Assembly: GCF_018612875.1 (NCBI RefSeq)
Contig: NZ_JAGGRI010000022.1
Span: 1-56,754 of the forward strand
DNA: 56,754 nucleotides
Origin: Lysobacter sp. ISL-50
GTDB lineage: Bacteria > Pseudomonadota > Gammaproteobacteria > Xanthomonadales > Xanthomonadaceae
Direction of reading: 5' to 3'
Below the pieces are notes generated by a model. It ran no database searches. It was not told where the DNA came from and was given only the letters and a program-made list of their open reading frames with translations. A program made the translations under genes and the position numbers. Positions 45,925 through 55,131 of the stretch are shown in pieces. Positions within the stretch are counted from its first letter, which is position 1; every line of letters starts with the position of its first letter.

Positions 45925-48534
45925 GTGCAGACGCAACAGACTGGCTGGGTGGTGCTCAAGTTCGGTGGTACCTCGGTATCTCGCCGTAACCGTTGGGACA
46001 CGATCGGACGCCTGGCTGGGAAACGTCTGAAACAAGACGGCCGGCGCGTGCTGGTCGTGGTCTCCGCGTTGTCGGGCGTCACCAATGAATTGCAGGCGAT
46101 CGCCAACGCCCCGGCCGGGGTCGATGACGGCATCGCCGCGCGCTTCGCCGGCCTGGTCGAGCGCCACCGCTCGTTCTGCGCCGAACTGAGCCTGGACCCG
46201 GACACGGTGCTCGGCGAGCGCCTGGCGAAACTGGTTGCGTTGGAAACCGATCCGCGCGCGGCGAACCGCGCGCTGGATTGGCAGGCCGACGTGCTGGGCC
46301 AGGGCGAATTGCTGTCCTCGACCCTGGGCGCGGCCTACCTGCGCTCGCAGGGCCACGACTTCGGTTGGTGCGACGCGCGCGACTGGCTCGACGCGGTCTC
46401 GCTGCCCAACGCCAGCGACTGGGCCCAGCGCCTGTCGGTGAACTGTCGCCATCAGGCCGAGCCCGGCTTCGCCGAGCGCTTCGACGCGCAGCCGACCGCG
46501 ATGCTGATCACCCAGGGCTTCATCGCCCGCCACGGCGACGGCGGCACGGCGATCCTCGGCCGCGGCGGTTCCGATACCTCGGCGGCGTACTTCGGCGCGC
46601 TGCTCAAGGCGCAGCGCGTGGAAATCTGGACCGACGTGCCGGGCATGTTCAGCGCCAATCCGCGCGAAGTGCCCGACGCGCGCCTGCTGGCCCGGCTGGA
46701 CTACGCCGAAGCGCAGGAAATCGCCACCACCGGCGCCAAGGTGCTGCATCCGCGCTCGATCGCGCCGTGCCGCGACGCCGGCGTGCCGATGGCGATCCTC
46801 GACACCGAGCGCCCGGACCTGCCCGGCACGCGCATCGACGCCAGCGCGGTCACCGTGCCCGGCGTCAAGGCGATCAGCCGCCGCAACGGCATCGTGCTGG
46901 TGGCGATGGAAAGCATCGGCATGTGGCAGCAGGTCGGCTTCCTGGCCGACGTGTTCGAACGCTTCAAGCGCCACGGGCTGTCGATCGACTTGATCGGTTC
47001 GTCGGAAACCAACGTCACCGTGTCGCTGGACCCGAGCGAGAACCTGGTCAACAGCAACGTGCTCGAAGCGCTGTCGGCGGATCTGGCCGAAGTGTGCCGG
47101 GTCAAGGTGATCGCGCCGTGCGCGGCGATCACCCTGGTCGGCCGCGGCATGCGTTCGCTGCTGCACCGGCTGTCCGACATCTGGGCCGCGTTCGGCCGCG
47201 AGCGCGTGCATCTGATCTCGCAGTCGTCCAACGACCTCAACCTCACCTTCGTCATCGACGAAGCCGACGCCGACGGCCTGCTGCCGCATCTGCATCACGA
47301 ACTGATCCGCGGCGGCGCCATGCCGGTGCGCGACGAGAGCGTGTTCGGCCCCAGCTGGCGCAGCATCCAGGACGAAGGCAACGGCAAGCCGCCGCGCCCG
47401 GCGCCATGGTGGCGCGGCAAGCGCGCGCGCCTGCTGGCGATGGCCGCGGCCGGCACGCCGCGTTACGTCTACGATCTGGCCACCGTGCGCGAACGCGCGC
47501 GCTCGCTGATCGGCACCCAGGCGGTGGATCGCTGCTTCTACGCGATGAAGGCCAACTCGCATCCGGCCGTGCTCAAGACGATCGTCGGCGAAGGCTTCGG
47601 CCTGGAATGCGTGTCGCTGGCGGAAATCGAGCGGGTGTTCTCCGCGATCCCGCACATGGCGCCCGAGCGCGTGCTGTTCACGCCGAGCTTCGCGCCGCGG
47701 CACGAGTACGAAGCCGCGCTCAAGCGCGGCGTGATCGTCACGCTCGACAACGTCGAAGCGCTCAAGCGCTGGCCGGAGGTGTTCTGCGGCCGCACCTTGT
47801 GGCTGCGACTGGACCTGGGCCATGGCGAAGGCCATCACGAGAAAGTCCGCACCGGCGGCGTCGCGGCCAAGTTCGGCCTGCCGCTGGCGCGTTTCGACGC
47901 CTTCATCGAAGAAGCGCGCAAGCTCAACATCCGCATCAGCGGCCTGCACGCGCATCTGGGCAGCGGCATCGACGATCCGCAGCACTGGCGCGGCGTCTAC
48001 GCCAGCCTCGCCGGTCTGGCCGACAGCGTCGGTACGATCGAGACCATCGACATCGGCGGCGGCCTGCCGGTGGCGTACACGCCCGAAGCGCCGAGTTTCG
48101 ATCTGGCGCAATGGCGCGCCGGGCTGGAAGAAATCAAGGCCGCGTATCCGCGCTACGGCCTGATCATCGAGCCGGGCCGCTATCTGGCCGCCGAAAGCGG
48201 CGTGCTGCTGATCAGCGTGACCCAGGTGATCGAAAAAGACGGCGTGCGCCGGATCGGCTGCGACGCCGGCATGAACGCGCTGATGCGTCCGGCCATGTAC
48301 GAGGCCTATCACGGCATCCACAACCTCAGCCGCCTCGACGACACCCAGGTCGCCGCGTTCGACGTGGTCGGCCCGGTGTGCGAGAGCAGCGACGTGCTCG
48401 GCCGCGCCCGTCCGATGCCGGTCGCCACCGAGGAAGGCGACGTCGTCCTGGTCGCCGACGCCGGCGCCTACGGCATGGCGATGGCCAATACCTACAACCT
48501 GCGCGCGCTGCCGGTGGAGGAGGTGATCGAATGA
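45925..48534 (+). CDS. lysAC: Bifunctional aspartokinase / diaminopimelate decarboxylase
   Basis: An 869-residue fusion that catalyses the first and last steps of lysine synthesis. Aspartokinase domain, about 1-470: VVLKFGGTSVS, VVVVSALSGVTNEL-like text, GRGGSDTSAAY, and ACT-like regulatory domains. Diaminopimelate decarboxylase domain, about 485-869: PLP Lys K542 in CFYAMKANSHPAV, GLHAHLGSGI, IDIGGGLPVAY, EPGRYLAAESG, and CESSDVLG. This fusion is typical of Xanthomonas relatives. The GTG at 45925 follows GAGGAAGAC. Its stop overlaps a 20-residue reading frame that leads into murL. Confidence 0.95.
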   Translation: MQTQQTGWVVLKFGGTSVSRRNRWDTIGRLAGKRLKQDGRRVLVVVSALSGVTNELQAIANAPAGVDDGIAARFAGLVERHRSFCAELSLDPDTVLGERLAKLVALETDPRAANRALDWQADVLGQGELLSSTLGAAYLRSQGHDFGWCDARDWLDAVSLPNASDWAQRLSVNCRHQAEPGFAERFDAQPTAMLITQGFIARHGDGGTAILGRGGSDTSAAYFGALLKAQRVEIWTDVPGMFSANPREVPDARLLARLDYAEAQEIATTGAKVLHPRSIAPCRDAGVPMAILDTERPDLPGTRIDASAVTVPGVKAISRRNGIVLVAMESIGMWQQVGFLADVFERFKRHGLSIDLIGSSETNVTVSLDPSENLVNSNVLEALSADLAEVCRVKVIAPCAAITLVGRGMRSLLHRLSDIWAAFGRERVHLISQSSNDLNLTFVIDEADADGLLPHLHHELIRGGAMPVRDESVFGPSWRSIQDEGNGKPPRPAPWWRGKRARLLAMAAAGTPRYVYDLATVRERARSLIGTQAVDRCFYAMKANSHPAVLKTIVGEGFGLECVSLAEIERVFSAIPHMAPERVLFTPSFAPRHEYEAALKRGVIVTLDNVEALKRWPEVFCGRTLWLRLDLGHGEGHHEKVRTGGVAAKFGLPLARFDAFIEEARKLNIRISGLHAHLGSGIDDPQHWRGVYASLAGLADSVGTIETIDIGGGLPVAYTPEAPSFDLAQWRAGLEEIKAAYPRYGLIIEPGRYLAAESGVLLISVTQVIEKDGVRRIGCDAGMNALMRPAMYEAYHGIHNLSRLDDTQVAAFDVVGPVCESSDVLGRARPMPVATEEGDVVLVADAGAYGMAMANTYNLRALPVEEVIE

Positions 48535-48593
48535 AACCGACTCCGTCCACGGCCCGCGCGCGCATCGCTTCGATTTCGGGAAAACGCTTGTGA
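48531..48593 (+). CDS. Possible 20-residue leader peptide linking lysAC and murL
   Basis: A reading frame of 20 residues ([20 protein letters not shown]) starts within the lysAC stop (ATGA) and ends on a TGA that overlaps the murL GTG (GTGA). If translated it would carry ribosomes from lysAC to murL. The ribosome-binding sequence upstream (GGAGGAGGTGATCGA) is strong. No homologue is known to me, and it may be chance. Confidence 0.35.
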   Translation: MKPTPSTARARIASISGKRL

Positions 48594-50068
48594 GTGCTCA
48601 ATTCCAGCGCGACGCGGTGCGCGCCTTCCGTTTCGTCCGCTGCGGCCTCGACGCCGCGACCGGCGTCGCCGAACTGGTCTATGCCTTCGACGACGGCCCG
48701 GAGCTGACCGAGACCATCACCATTCCCGGCGCGCCGTTCGCGCTGGCCGGCGCGCGCGCGCATGCGGTCGAGCGGGCGCTGCGCTTGCTGCATCTGATCG
48801 CCGGCGTGAGCTATTACAAGGCGGCGGTGCCGGAAGAGATCCGCATCGATTCGTATGCGATCGATGCCGACACCGCGGCGCTGCTGGAGCTGATCTACGT
48901 CAACGGGCTGGGCGAATTCGCTTATCGCAATGGCCTGGATCTGCACGGGAAGATTCGTTTTCCCGTGGGCGAGGGCGTGCCCTCACCCCAGCCCTCTCCC
49001 GCAAGCGGGAGAGGGAGTTCTTCAGAAGCACCGCCACTGCTCCCTCTCCCGCTTGCCACCCAAGGTGACTTCCTTCGGGGCGCGGGAGAGGGCCGGGGTG
49101 AGGGCTGCGCCCCAGCATTGGGCCTGCGCCAACACGCCCTGGTCGCCATCGGCGGCGGCAAGGATTCGCTGGTCAGCATCGAAGCCCTGCGCGCGATGGA
49201 GATCGGGCAGACCGTCACCTGGATCGGCGGCTCGCAGCTCATCAAAGCCTGCGCCCAGCGCACCGGCCTGCCCACGCTCAATCTCGGCCGCGCGCTGGCG
49301 CCGCAGTTGTTCGAACTCAATCGCCAGGGCGCCTACAACGGCCACATCCCGGTCACGGTGGTGAACTCGGCGATCATGGTCCTGGCCGCGCTGCTGCACG
49401 GCGTGGATCAGGTGGTGTTTTCCAACGAGCGCTCGGCCAGCTACGGCAGCCTGATCGAGGGCACGGGCGAGGTGAACCACCAGTGGTCCAAGGGCTGGGC
49501 CTGCGAACAGGCATTCGGCGATTACGTCCAGCGCCATGTCGCCGCCGATCTGCATTACTACTCGCTGCTGCGTCCGCTCAGCGAACTGGCGGTGGCGCGG
49601 CAGTTCGCCCGCACCGATCGCTACGACGCGCATTTCAGCAGCTGCAATCGCAATTTCCATATTCTCGGCGAGCGGCCGGTGAGTCGCTGGTGCGGGGTGT
49701 GTCCCAAGTGCCACTTCGTGTTCCTGGCGCTGGCGCCGTTCATGACCAAGCCGCGCCTGGTCGGCATCTTCGGCCGCAATCTGCTCGACGATCCGGCCCA
49801 GACCGACGGCTTCGACGCGCTGCTGGAATACCGCAACCACAAGCCGTTCGAATGCGTCGGCGAGGGCCGCGAATCGCGCGCGGCGCTGGCGGCGTTGGCC
49901 GAACGTCCGGAATGGCGCGAGGACGCCCTGGTCGAACGCTTCGCGCGCGAGATCCGTCCGCAACTCGGCGACGACGATCTGCGCATCGAACCGCTGCTGA
50001 CGCTGGACGAAGAACAGCGCCTGCCGCCGCCGTTGTGGGAACGCTTGCGTGCGTATTTCGCAGCTTGA
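48590..50068 (+). CDS. murL: UDP-MurNAc-L-alanyl-L-glutamate epimerase MurL, with translated repeat insert
   Basis: MurL epimerises the terminal L-Glu of UDP-MurNAc-L-Ala-L-Glu to D-Glu using ATP. The 492-residue protein has the ATP-loop [17 protein letters not shown] (GGGKDS at 188-193), [32 protein letters not shown], and [18 protein letters not shown]. About residues 127-176 ([20 protein letters not shown]... onward) come from a family E palindrome (48973-49112) and are unlike the rest. The frame is preserved. Start is GTG 48590. It overlaps murD2 by 20 bases, which supports the pathway assignment. Whether the insert is tolerated or active is unknown. Confidence 0.88.
   Translation: MSAQFQRDAVRAFRFVRCGLDAATGVAELVYAFDDGPELTETITIPGAPFALAGARAHAVERALRLLHLIAGVSYYKAAVPEEIRIDSYAIDADTAALLELIYVNGLGEFAYRNGLDLHGKIRFPVGEGVPSPQPSPASGRGSSSEAPPLLPLPLATQGDFLRGAGEGRGEGCAPALGLRQHALVAIGGGKDSLVSIEALRAMEIGQTVTWIGGSQLIKACAQRTGLPTLNLGRALAPQLFELNRQGAYNGHIPVTVVNSAIMVLAALLHGVDQVVFSNERSASYGSLIEGTGEVNHQWSKGWACEQAFGDYVQRHVAADLHYYSLLRPLSELAVARQFARTDRYDAHFSSCNRNFHILGERPVSRWCGVCPKCHFVFLALAPFMTKPRLVGIFGRNLLDDPAQTDGFDALLEYRNHKPFECVGEGRESRAALAALAERPEWREDALVERFAREIRPQLGDDDLRIEPLLTLDEEQRLPPPLWERLRAYFAA
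48973..49112. repeat. Family E palindromic element inside the murL coding sequence
   Basis: A left arm (48973-49002, GGGCGTGCCCTCACCCCAGC...) is nearly complementary to a right arm (49082-49112). Inside it lies the short hairpin CTCCCGCAAGCGGGAG. The unit is about 140 bases long and matches the extragenic copy at 44600-44690. It encodes the Ser/Pro/Gly-rich stretch of MurL. Confidence 0.85.
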
Positions 50069-51446
50069 AGGCCAGCGCGTCGCGCTGTGGGGCTGGGGCC
50101 GCGAGGGACGCGCGGCCTATCGGGCGATCCGCTCGCGCCTGCCCGAACTCGCGCTGACCCTGTTCTGCTCGCCGGAAGAAGCCGCTGAAGCCCGCGGCCT
50201 GCACGATCCGCGCCTGAATATCGAAACCGCGGCCAGCGCCGAACGCCTGAGCGCGTTCGACTGGGTGATCAAGTCGCCCGGCATCAGCCCGTATCGCGCC
50301 GAGGCCCTGGCCGCGGCCGAACAGGGCACGCGCTTCATCGGCGGCACCGCGCTGTGGTTCGGCGAGGACATCGGCGGCCGCACGATCTGCGTGACCGGCA
50401 CCAAGGGCAAGAGCACCACAACCTCGCTGCTGGCGCATCTGCTGCGTGCAGGCGGCCATCGCACCGCGCTGGTCGGCAATATCGGCGTGCCCCTGCTGGA
50501 AGTGCTGGAGCCGTCGCCGCCGCCGGAATTCTGGGCGATCGAATTGTCGAGCTATCAAACCGGAGATGTCGGCATGGGCGGCGCTCGGCCGGACGTCGCG
50601 ATCGCGCTGAACATCTATCCCGAACACCTGGACTGGCACGGCTCGCAAGCGCGCTACATCGAAGACAAGCTGCGCCTGCTGACCCAGGGCAAGCCGCGCA
50701 TCGCGGTGTTGAACGCGAACGATCCGGTGCTGTCCGCGCTGCAATTGCCCGACAGCCGGATTCATTGGTTCGGCGATGAGGCCGGCTGGCATCTGCGCGG
50801 CGACGCGCTGTGGCGCGGCGATCGCGAAATCATGGACACCGCCGCGTTGCCGCTGCCCGGCCGCCACAACCGCGGCAATCTGTGCGCGGTGCTGACCGCG
50901 ATCGAAGCGCTCGGCATCGACGCCGCGCCGCTGGCGCCGCACGCGGCGAGCTTCAAGCCCTTGCCCAACCGCCTGCAGCCGATCGGCGCGCGCGACGGCA
51001 TCGCCTATGTCAACGATTCGATCAGCACCACGCCGCATGCGACCTTGGCGGCGCTGGAATGCTACGCCGGCCGGCGCATCGCGCTGCTGGTCGGCGGCCA
51101 CGACCGCGGCGTGGAATGGCGCGGCTTCGCCGAGGCGATGCGGCGGCAGGCGCCGCTGGCGATCGTGACGATGGGCGAGAACGGTCCGCGCATCCACGAG
51201 CTGCTGGCGCCGGTCGCGGCGCAGGCCGGATTCCATCTGAGCGCGGCGAAAGATCTCGCCGACGCGATGGAGCAGGCGCGCGCAGCGCTGGGCGGCGAGG
51301 GCGGCGTGGTGTTGATGTCGCCGGGCGCGCCGAGCTTCGGCCCCTATCGCGATTACGTCGCGCGCGGCCGCCATTTCGCCGAACTGGCCGGGTTCGATCC
51401 CGATTCGATCAGCGCGATCGCTGGTCTGGGAATGGGGGGCGGTTGA
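50049..51446 (+). CDS. murD2: UDP-MurNAc-L-alanine:L-glutamate ligase MurD2
   Basis: MurD2 adds L-glutamate (not D-glutamate) to UDP-MurNAc-L-Ala, making the substrate of MurL. The 465-residue Mur ligase has the ATP P-loop [12 protein letters not shown] (GTKGKS at 117-122), the [10 protein letters not shown] block, [26 protein letters not shown] and the C-terminal [17 protein letters not shown] and [12 protein letters not shown] motifs. The pairing with MurL distinguishes it from housekeeping MurD. The GTG at 50049 lies inside the end of murL. A 28-base inverted repeat follows. Confidence 0.9.
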   Translation: MRISQLEGQRVALWGWGREGRAAYRAIRSRLPELALTLFCSPEEAAEARGLHDPRLNIETAASAERLSAFDWVIKSPGISPYRAEALAAAEQGTRFIGGTALWFGEDIGGRTICVTGTKGKSTTTSLLAHLLRAGGHRTALVGNIGVPLLEVLEPSPPPEFWAIELSSYQTGDVGMGGARPDVAIALNIYPEHLDWHGSQARYIEDKLRLLTQGKPRIAVLNANDPVLSALQLPDSRIHWFGDEAGWHLRGDALWRGDREIMDTAALPLPGRHNRGNLCAVLTAIEALGIDAAPLAPHAASFKPLPNRLQPIGARDGIAYVNDSISTTPHATLAALECYAGRRIALLVGGHDRGVEWRGFAEAMRRQAPLAIVTMGENGPRIHELLAPVAAQAGFHLSAAKDLADAMEQARAALGGEGGVVLMSPGAPSFGPYRDYVARGRHFAELAGFDPDSISAIAGLGMGGG

Positions 51447-51451
51447 GGAAA

Positions 51452-51535
51452 GAGTTCAGAGGAGTGAGGAGTGAGTAAAAGCACGGTGTCCAGACCCAGC
51501 TTTTGCGTTTACTCACTCCTCACTCCTCTGAACTC
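51452..51535. repeat. Family D inverted repeat (28-base perfect arms) after murD2
   Basis: 51452-51479 (GAGTTCAGAGGAGTGAGGAG...) is the exact complement of 51508-51535, with a 28-base loop. It lies five bases after the murD2 stop and could act as a transcript end. No other copy is in the window. Confidence 0.8.
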
Positions 51536-51645
51536 GCTCCTCGCCCTATCCAGAACTTGCGCCTTCACGATCCGAGCCGCGCCTTCACATGCGAGCGCCG
51601 CACAGACGCGCTAGGCTTGGGCCTTTCCCCAATCCGGAGTCCGCC

Positions 51646-52440
51646 ATGCGCCGTCTCGCCACCGCCTTGTCGCTAGTGCTGTGCGCTTCGCCGTCGTTCG
51701 CGGCGATGCAGGCTAAACCGGTGGAATGGAAGATCGGCGAAGACAACTTCAGCGGCGTGCTGGTCTACGACAACGTCAACGCGATCAAGCGTCCCGGCCT
51801 GGTGATGGTGCCCAACTGGATGGGCATCACCGACAACGCGATCCAGCACGCGAAGGACATCGCCGGCGACGACTACGTCGTGCTGGTCGCCGATGTCTAC
51901 GGCAAGAACGTGCGGCCGAAGAACAAGGACGAGGCCAAGGCCGCGGTCGGCAAGGCCTACGGCGACGCCACGACGCTGCGCAAGCGCATCAACGAAGCGG
52001 TGGCGGTATTGAAGGCGCAGGACAAGACCGCGCCGCTGGACGCGAGCCGGATCGGCGCGCTGGGCTTCTGCTTCGGCGGCTCGACCGTGCTGGAACTGGC
52101 GCGCACCGGCGCGAACCTGGCCGGCATCGTGAGCTTCCACGGCGGCCTCAAGGCGCATCTGCCGGGCAACGGCGTCAAGGTCAACACCCCGGTGCTGGTG
52201 CTCAACGGCGCGGCCGACAAGTCGGTGCCGAACGAGGACATCGTCGCATTCGAAAAAGAAATGGACGAAGCCGGCGCCGATTGGCAACTCGTGAACTACA
52301 GCGGCGCGCGTCATTGCTTCGCCGAAATCGAGAACGCCAACAACGCGCCGGAAGACAATTGCCGCTACGACGAACGCGCGTCCAAGCGCTCGTTCGCGGC
52401 GATGCGGGCGTTCTTTGCGGAGCGGTTTGGGGTGCGCTGA
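51646..52440 (+). CDS. Secreted dienelactone hydrolase family protein
   Basis: This 264-residue protein has a signal peptide (LATALSLVLCASPSFA) and an alpha/beta-hydrolase domain. The nucleophile is Cys in ALGFCFGGSTVLE (C142), with Asp in NGAADKSVPNED and His in GARHCFAE, the Cys-Asp-His triad of the dienelactone hydrolase family. Dienelactone itself is unlikely as substrate for an exported enzyme with no catabolic neighbours; the real substrate is unknown. I used the ATG at 51646. Confidence 0.88.
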   Translation: MRRLATALSLVLCASPSFAAMQAKPVEWKIGEDNFSGVLVYDNVNAIKRPGLVMVPNWMGITDNAIQHAKDIAGDDYVVLVADVYGKNVRPKNKDEAKAAVGKAYGDATTLRKRINEAVAVLKAQDKTAPLDASRIGALGFCFGGSTVLELARTGANLAGIVSFHGGLKAHLPGNGVKVNTPVLVLNGAADKSVPNEDIVAFEKEMDEAGADWQLVNYSGARHCFAEIENANNAPEDNCRYDERASKRSFAAMRAFFAERFGVR

Positions 52441-52915
52441 CCCGCGAAGGGGGAATCCAAAGACTTCAGCGTCATCTCTCCAGTCCGTCATTCCCGCGAA
52501 GGCGGGAATCCAGAGTCTTCAGAGTCATCCTTCAAGTCCGTCATTCCCGCGAAGGCGGGCTCCGCTTTACTTCGGCGGAGCCGAACATCCAGAGACTTAA
52601 GCGCCATCCTTCCAAGCCGTCATTCCCGCGAACGCGGGAATCCAAAGACTTCAGCGTCATCTCTCCAGACCGTCATTCCCGCGAAGGCGGGAATCCAGAG
52701 ACTTAAGCGCCATCTTTCCAGGCCGTCATTCCCGCGAAAGCGGGCTCCGCTTTACTTCGGCGGAGCCGAACATCCAGCGACTTCAAACGTTCTCGCACGA
52801 AAGGCCCTGGATTCCCGCGTTCGCGGGAATGACGTTCTTGGAACATCGCGTTGAAGTGCCTGAATGTTCGGCTCCGCCGAAGTAAAGCGGAGCCCGCGTT
52901 CGCGGGAATGACAGC
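52440..52915. repeat. Array of at least seven REP-like palindromes (family A)
   Basis: Units start near 52486, 52539, 52618, 52671 and 52724 in one direction, and 52807 and 52862 in the other, plus a degenerate copy at 52442. Each has CGTCATTCCCGCGAANGCGG. Units at 52539, 52724 and 52862 carry an extra module (CTCCGCTTTACTTCGGCGGA, about 30 bases) inserted at the same point. Spacers carry GACTTCAGCGTCATCTCTCC or GACTTAAGCGCCATC variants in alternation. It lies between the hydrolase gene and ispB; nothing here codes for protein. Confidence 0.88.
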
Positions 52916-53009
52916 TTGAGTGCGGCTTGAGGCCTGGCGTGCTTCGTTGAACGCAGTCTTACGTCACCACAGCGCCAACTCAACGCCTACCAGCCCACCC
53001 CAAACGAAC

Positions 53010-53032
53010 AACGGCAGCCCAAGGCTGCCGTT
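53010..53032 (-). terminator. Hairpin terminator after ispB
   Basis: AACGGCAGCC (53010-53019) pairs perfectly with GGCTGCCGTT (53023-53032) around CAA. On the - strand it is followed by GTTCGTTTGG, a modest T-rich tract, about 70 bases after the ispB stop. Confidence 0.6.
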
Positions 53033-53100
53033 ATCCCTCTACCGATCGATGCACCCGGAACAGCGCGCCCCACAACCGGGCGCGCCCGCAACCCCAACGA

Positions 53101-54102
53101 TCAGTGATCCCGACTAACCGCATACCGCGCCAATCCGCGCAGCGCCGCCGTGTAGTCGCTGTCGTCCAGCCCTTCCAGCGCCGCCTCGGCGGCCTGCGCA
53201 TAGTCTTCGGCGCGCCGGCGGCTGTAGTCCAGGCCGCCGGTGGCGCGGATCGCCGCCAGCACCTCGGGCATGGCCTCGGTGTCGCCGTGCTCGACCGCCG
53301 CGCGCAGGCGCGCGCGCACGGAGTCGTCGTCGCTGTGGGCGATGGCGTGGATCAGCGGCAGCGTGGCCTTGCCCTCGGCCAGGTCGTCGCCGAGGTTCTT
53401 GCCCAGGGTCTGCGCGTCGGAGGCGTAATCGAGCACGTCGTCGGCGATCTGGAAGGCATAGCCCAAGGCCAGCCCGTAATCGTGCAGGCGCTGCTGGACC
53501 CGAGCGTCGGCGCCGGCCAGCACCGCGCCCAGGCGCGTGGCGGCGGCGAACAGCACCGCGGTCTTGCGCTCGATCACCCGCAGATAGGCCGCTTCGTCCG
53601 TATCCGGATTGCGCACGTGCAGCAGCTGCAGCACTTCGCCCTCGGCGATCTGGTTGGTGGTGTCGGCGAGGATCTTCATGACCTCCAGCCGGTCGAGTTC
53701 GACCATCAGCTGGAAGCTGCGCGAGTACAGGAAGTCGCCGACCAGCACGCTGGCGGCGTTGCCCCACACCGCGTTGGCGGTGCGGCGGCCGCGGCGCAGG
53801 TCGGATTCGTCGACCACGTCGTCGTGCAGCAAGGTCGCGGTGTGGATGAACTCGACCACGGCCGCGAGCTGGTGGGCGTCCGGGCCGCGGTGGCTCAGGG
53901 CCCCGGCCGCCAGCAGCAACAGCATCGGCCGCAGGCGCTTGCCGCCGGCGCCGACGATGTACTCGGCGACCTGGTTGATCAGCACCACGTCCGACGCCAG
54001 CCGGCGCCGGATCAGGGCGTCTACGGCCGCCATGTCGTCGCGGGCCAGGGACTGGATGTTCGCCAGGTCGAGGACTGACAGGGTCGTAGCGCTGGGAGGC
54101 AT
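53101..54102 (-). CDS. ispB: Long-chain polyprenyl (octaprenyl) diphosphate synthase
   Basis: This trans-prenyltransferase makes the ubiquinone side chain. The 333-residue protein has GAGGKRLRPMLLLLAAGAL, the first Asp-rich motif LLHDDVVDESDLRRG, KTAVLFAAATRLGAVLAG and the second Asp-rich motif YAFQIADDVLDY. Residues before the first Asp motif (HTATLLHDD) are small, which fits long products. An ATG eight codons upstream (54126) is also in frame, but a TATAAT box at 54134-54129 would place transcription start after it, so I prefer 54102. The length is close to E. coli IspB (323). Confidence 0.9.
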   Translation of the reverse strand: MPPSATTLSVLDLANIQSLARDDMAAVDALIRRRLASDVVLINQVAEYIVGAGGKRLRPMLLLLAAGALSHRGPDAHQLAAVVEFIHTATLLHDDVVDESDLRRGRRTANAVWGNAASVLVGDFLYSRSFQLMVELDRLEVMKILADTTNQIAEGEVLQLLHVRNPDTDEAAYLRVIERKTAVLFAAATRLGAVLAGADARVQQRLHDYGLALGYAFQIADDVLDYASDAQTLGKNLGDDLAEGKATLPLIHAIAHSDDDSVRARLRAAVEHGDTEAMPEVLAAIRATGGLDYSRRRAEDYAQAAEAALEGLDDSDYTAALRGLARYAVSRDH

Positions 54103-54126
54103 GGGACGGCCGAATCGTTGGGACAT

Positions 54127-55131
54127 GAATTATAGGGCTTGTGTCGCTTTGCATCTCAGCCCTGCGCGAGCACGCCACTCACGGCGCCGCCCACGCGTAT
54201 GGCAAGCGTGACTGATCCGCGCGTCGGGCTGAATCAGCTGAATTCCAGAATCTGCGATTTAGCAGACAATTTGCGCTCTTTTTAAGGCTGTTTTGGATGT
54301 ATGTCGCGTCGATATTTCACGCGGCTTCTGCATGCATAACGTTAATTTCTGTCTGAAAGGGCACATTCAGTTTGCCGAGATTGGGGCTTTAAGACGTAAC
54401 CCAGGCACTTCGTAATTCGCCCGCCGGCAGGGTCCAAAGCTGACGGGGGAGGTCACTCTTCTGACCAGGAAGGGCGCTTTTGTGCGATGGGTCGCTCGTT
54501 TTTATTGTGATGGCCATTGAAATAGTAATGTGATGGATGGCACACTATTTGCCATCCTGTCCTGTGTGGCAGTGCTCAACACGTATTTGGCGTTAGGGGT
54601 TCCACGGTACTTCTGGTGCATCTGTCGGCACTTTCCCTCGTAGGGAAGGTGTTGGTGGGGTGGAAATAAGGGGGAGGCACGTTATGACGTGTCAGGGGCT
54701 GAGTATCGGTATCCAAGGGGATGTCGCTGGTCCGGCCGCCATGTGGCGGCTTCCTGCTGTTTGTCGAGCGGCCGCGCAAGTGCGGCCGGCGTCAGGCGGC
54801 TCCTGTCCAAAGCGAATTGAACAGCCAGGCCTCGGTGCTTGGGTTGGCGTGGCGAATGTGCCGAGCGAACTCCACGCGCAAGACCCCGCAGTAGTTCAAG
54901 CGCAAGCGTGCGCTGTATCAACAACACGTTTTATGTGGATGTAGAGCCGTCCCGGGCTTGAGCGCTCAGCGTTCGCCCACGCATCAGGCATTCGTCGTAC
55001 CTGCACGACCCGCAATACGAACAAACCCGCAGCAAGCACGTCGACCAGCCGGTCGGCGGCGTCCGGACATCGCCGCAGGGCGATGGACGATGTCGTCCCG
55101 GCGCTTACCGAACTCCTGTTTGGGCTAACGC
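54127..55131. promoter_or_regulatory. About 1 kb with no gene, AT-richer, upstream of the DUF11 gene
   Basis: From about 54240 to 54670 the base composition is clearly lower in GC than the rest of the window, with runs such as CTCTTTTTAAGGCTG and GTTTTTATTGTGATGG. No open frame with plausible protein is present. Short stems occur at CCGCCATGTGGCGG (near 54738) and GGCCGCGCAAGTGCGGCC (near 54768). I found no riboswitch, tRNA or known small RNA. It may carry the regulation of the large surface protein. Confidence 0.5.

Noticed and set aside
52440-52915. CRISPR array
   Set aside because: The repeats are palindromic REP-like units with similar spacers that alternate between two types; CRISPR spacers would be unique and of constant length, and no cas gene is present.
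54103-54126. Longer ispB start at 54126
   Set aside because: A TATAAT box ends only three bases before that ATG, so the transcript would probably begin after it. It remains possible if another promoter is used.
54240-54680. Riboswitch (c-di-GMP type) upstream of the DUF11 gene
   Set aside because: I looked for the conserved core sequences and did not find them.
54660-54944. A 94-residue open frame on the + strand before the DUF11 gene
   Set aside because: Its composition and lack of a ribosome-binding site or motifs do not support a real protein.
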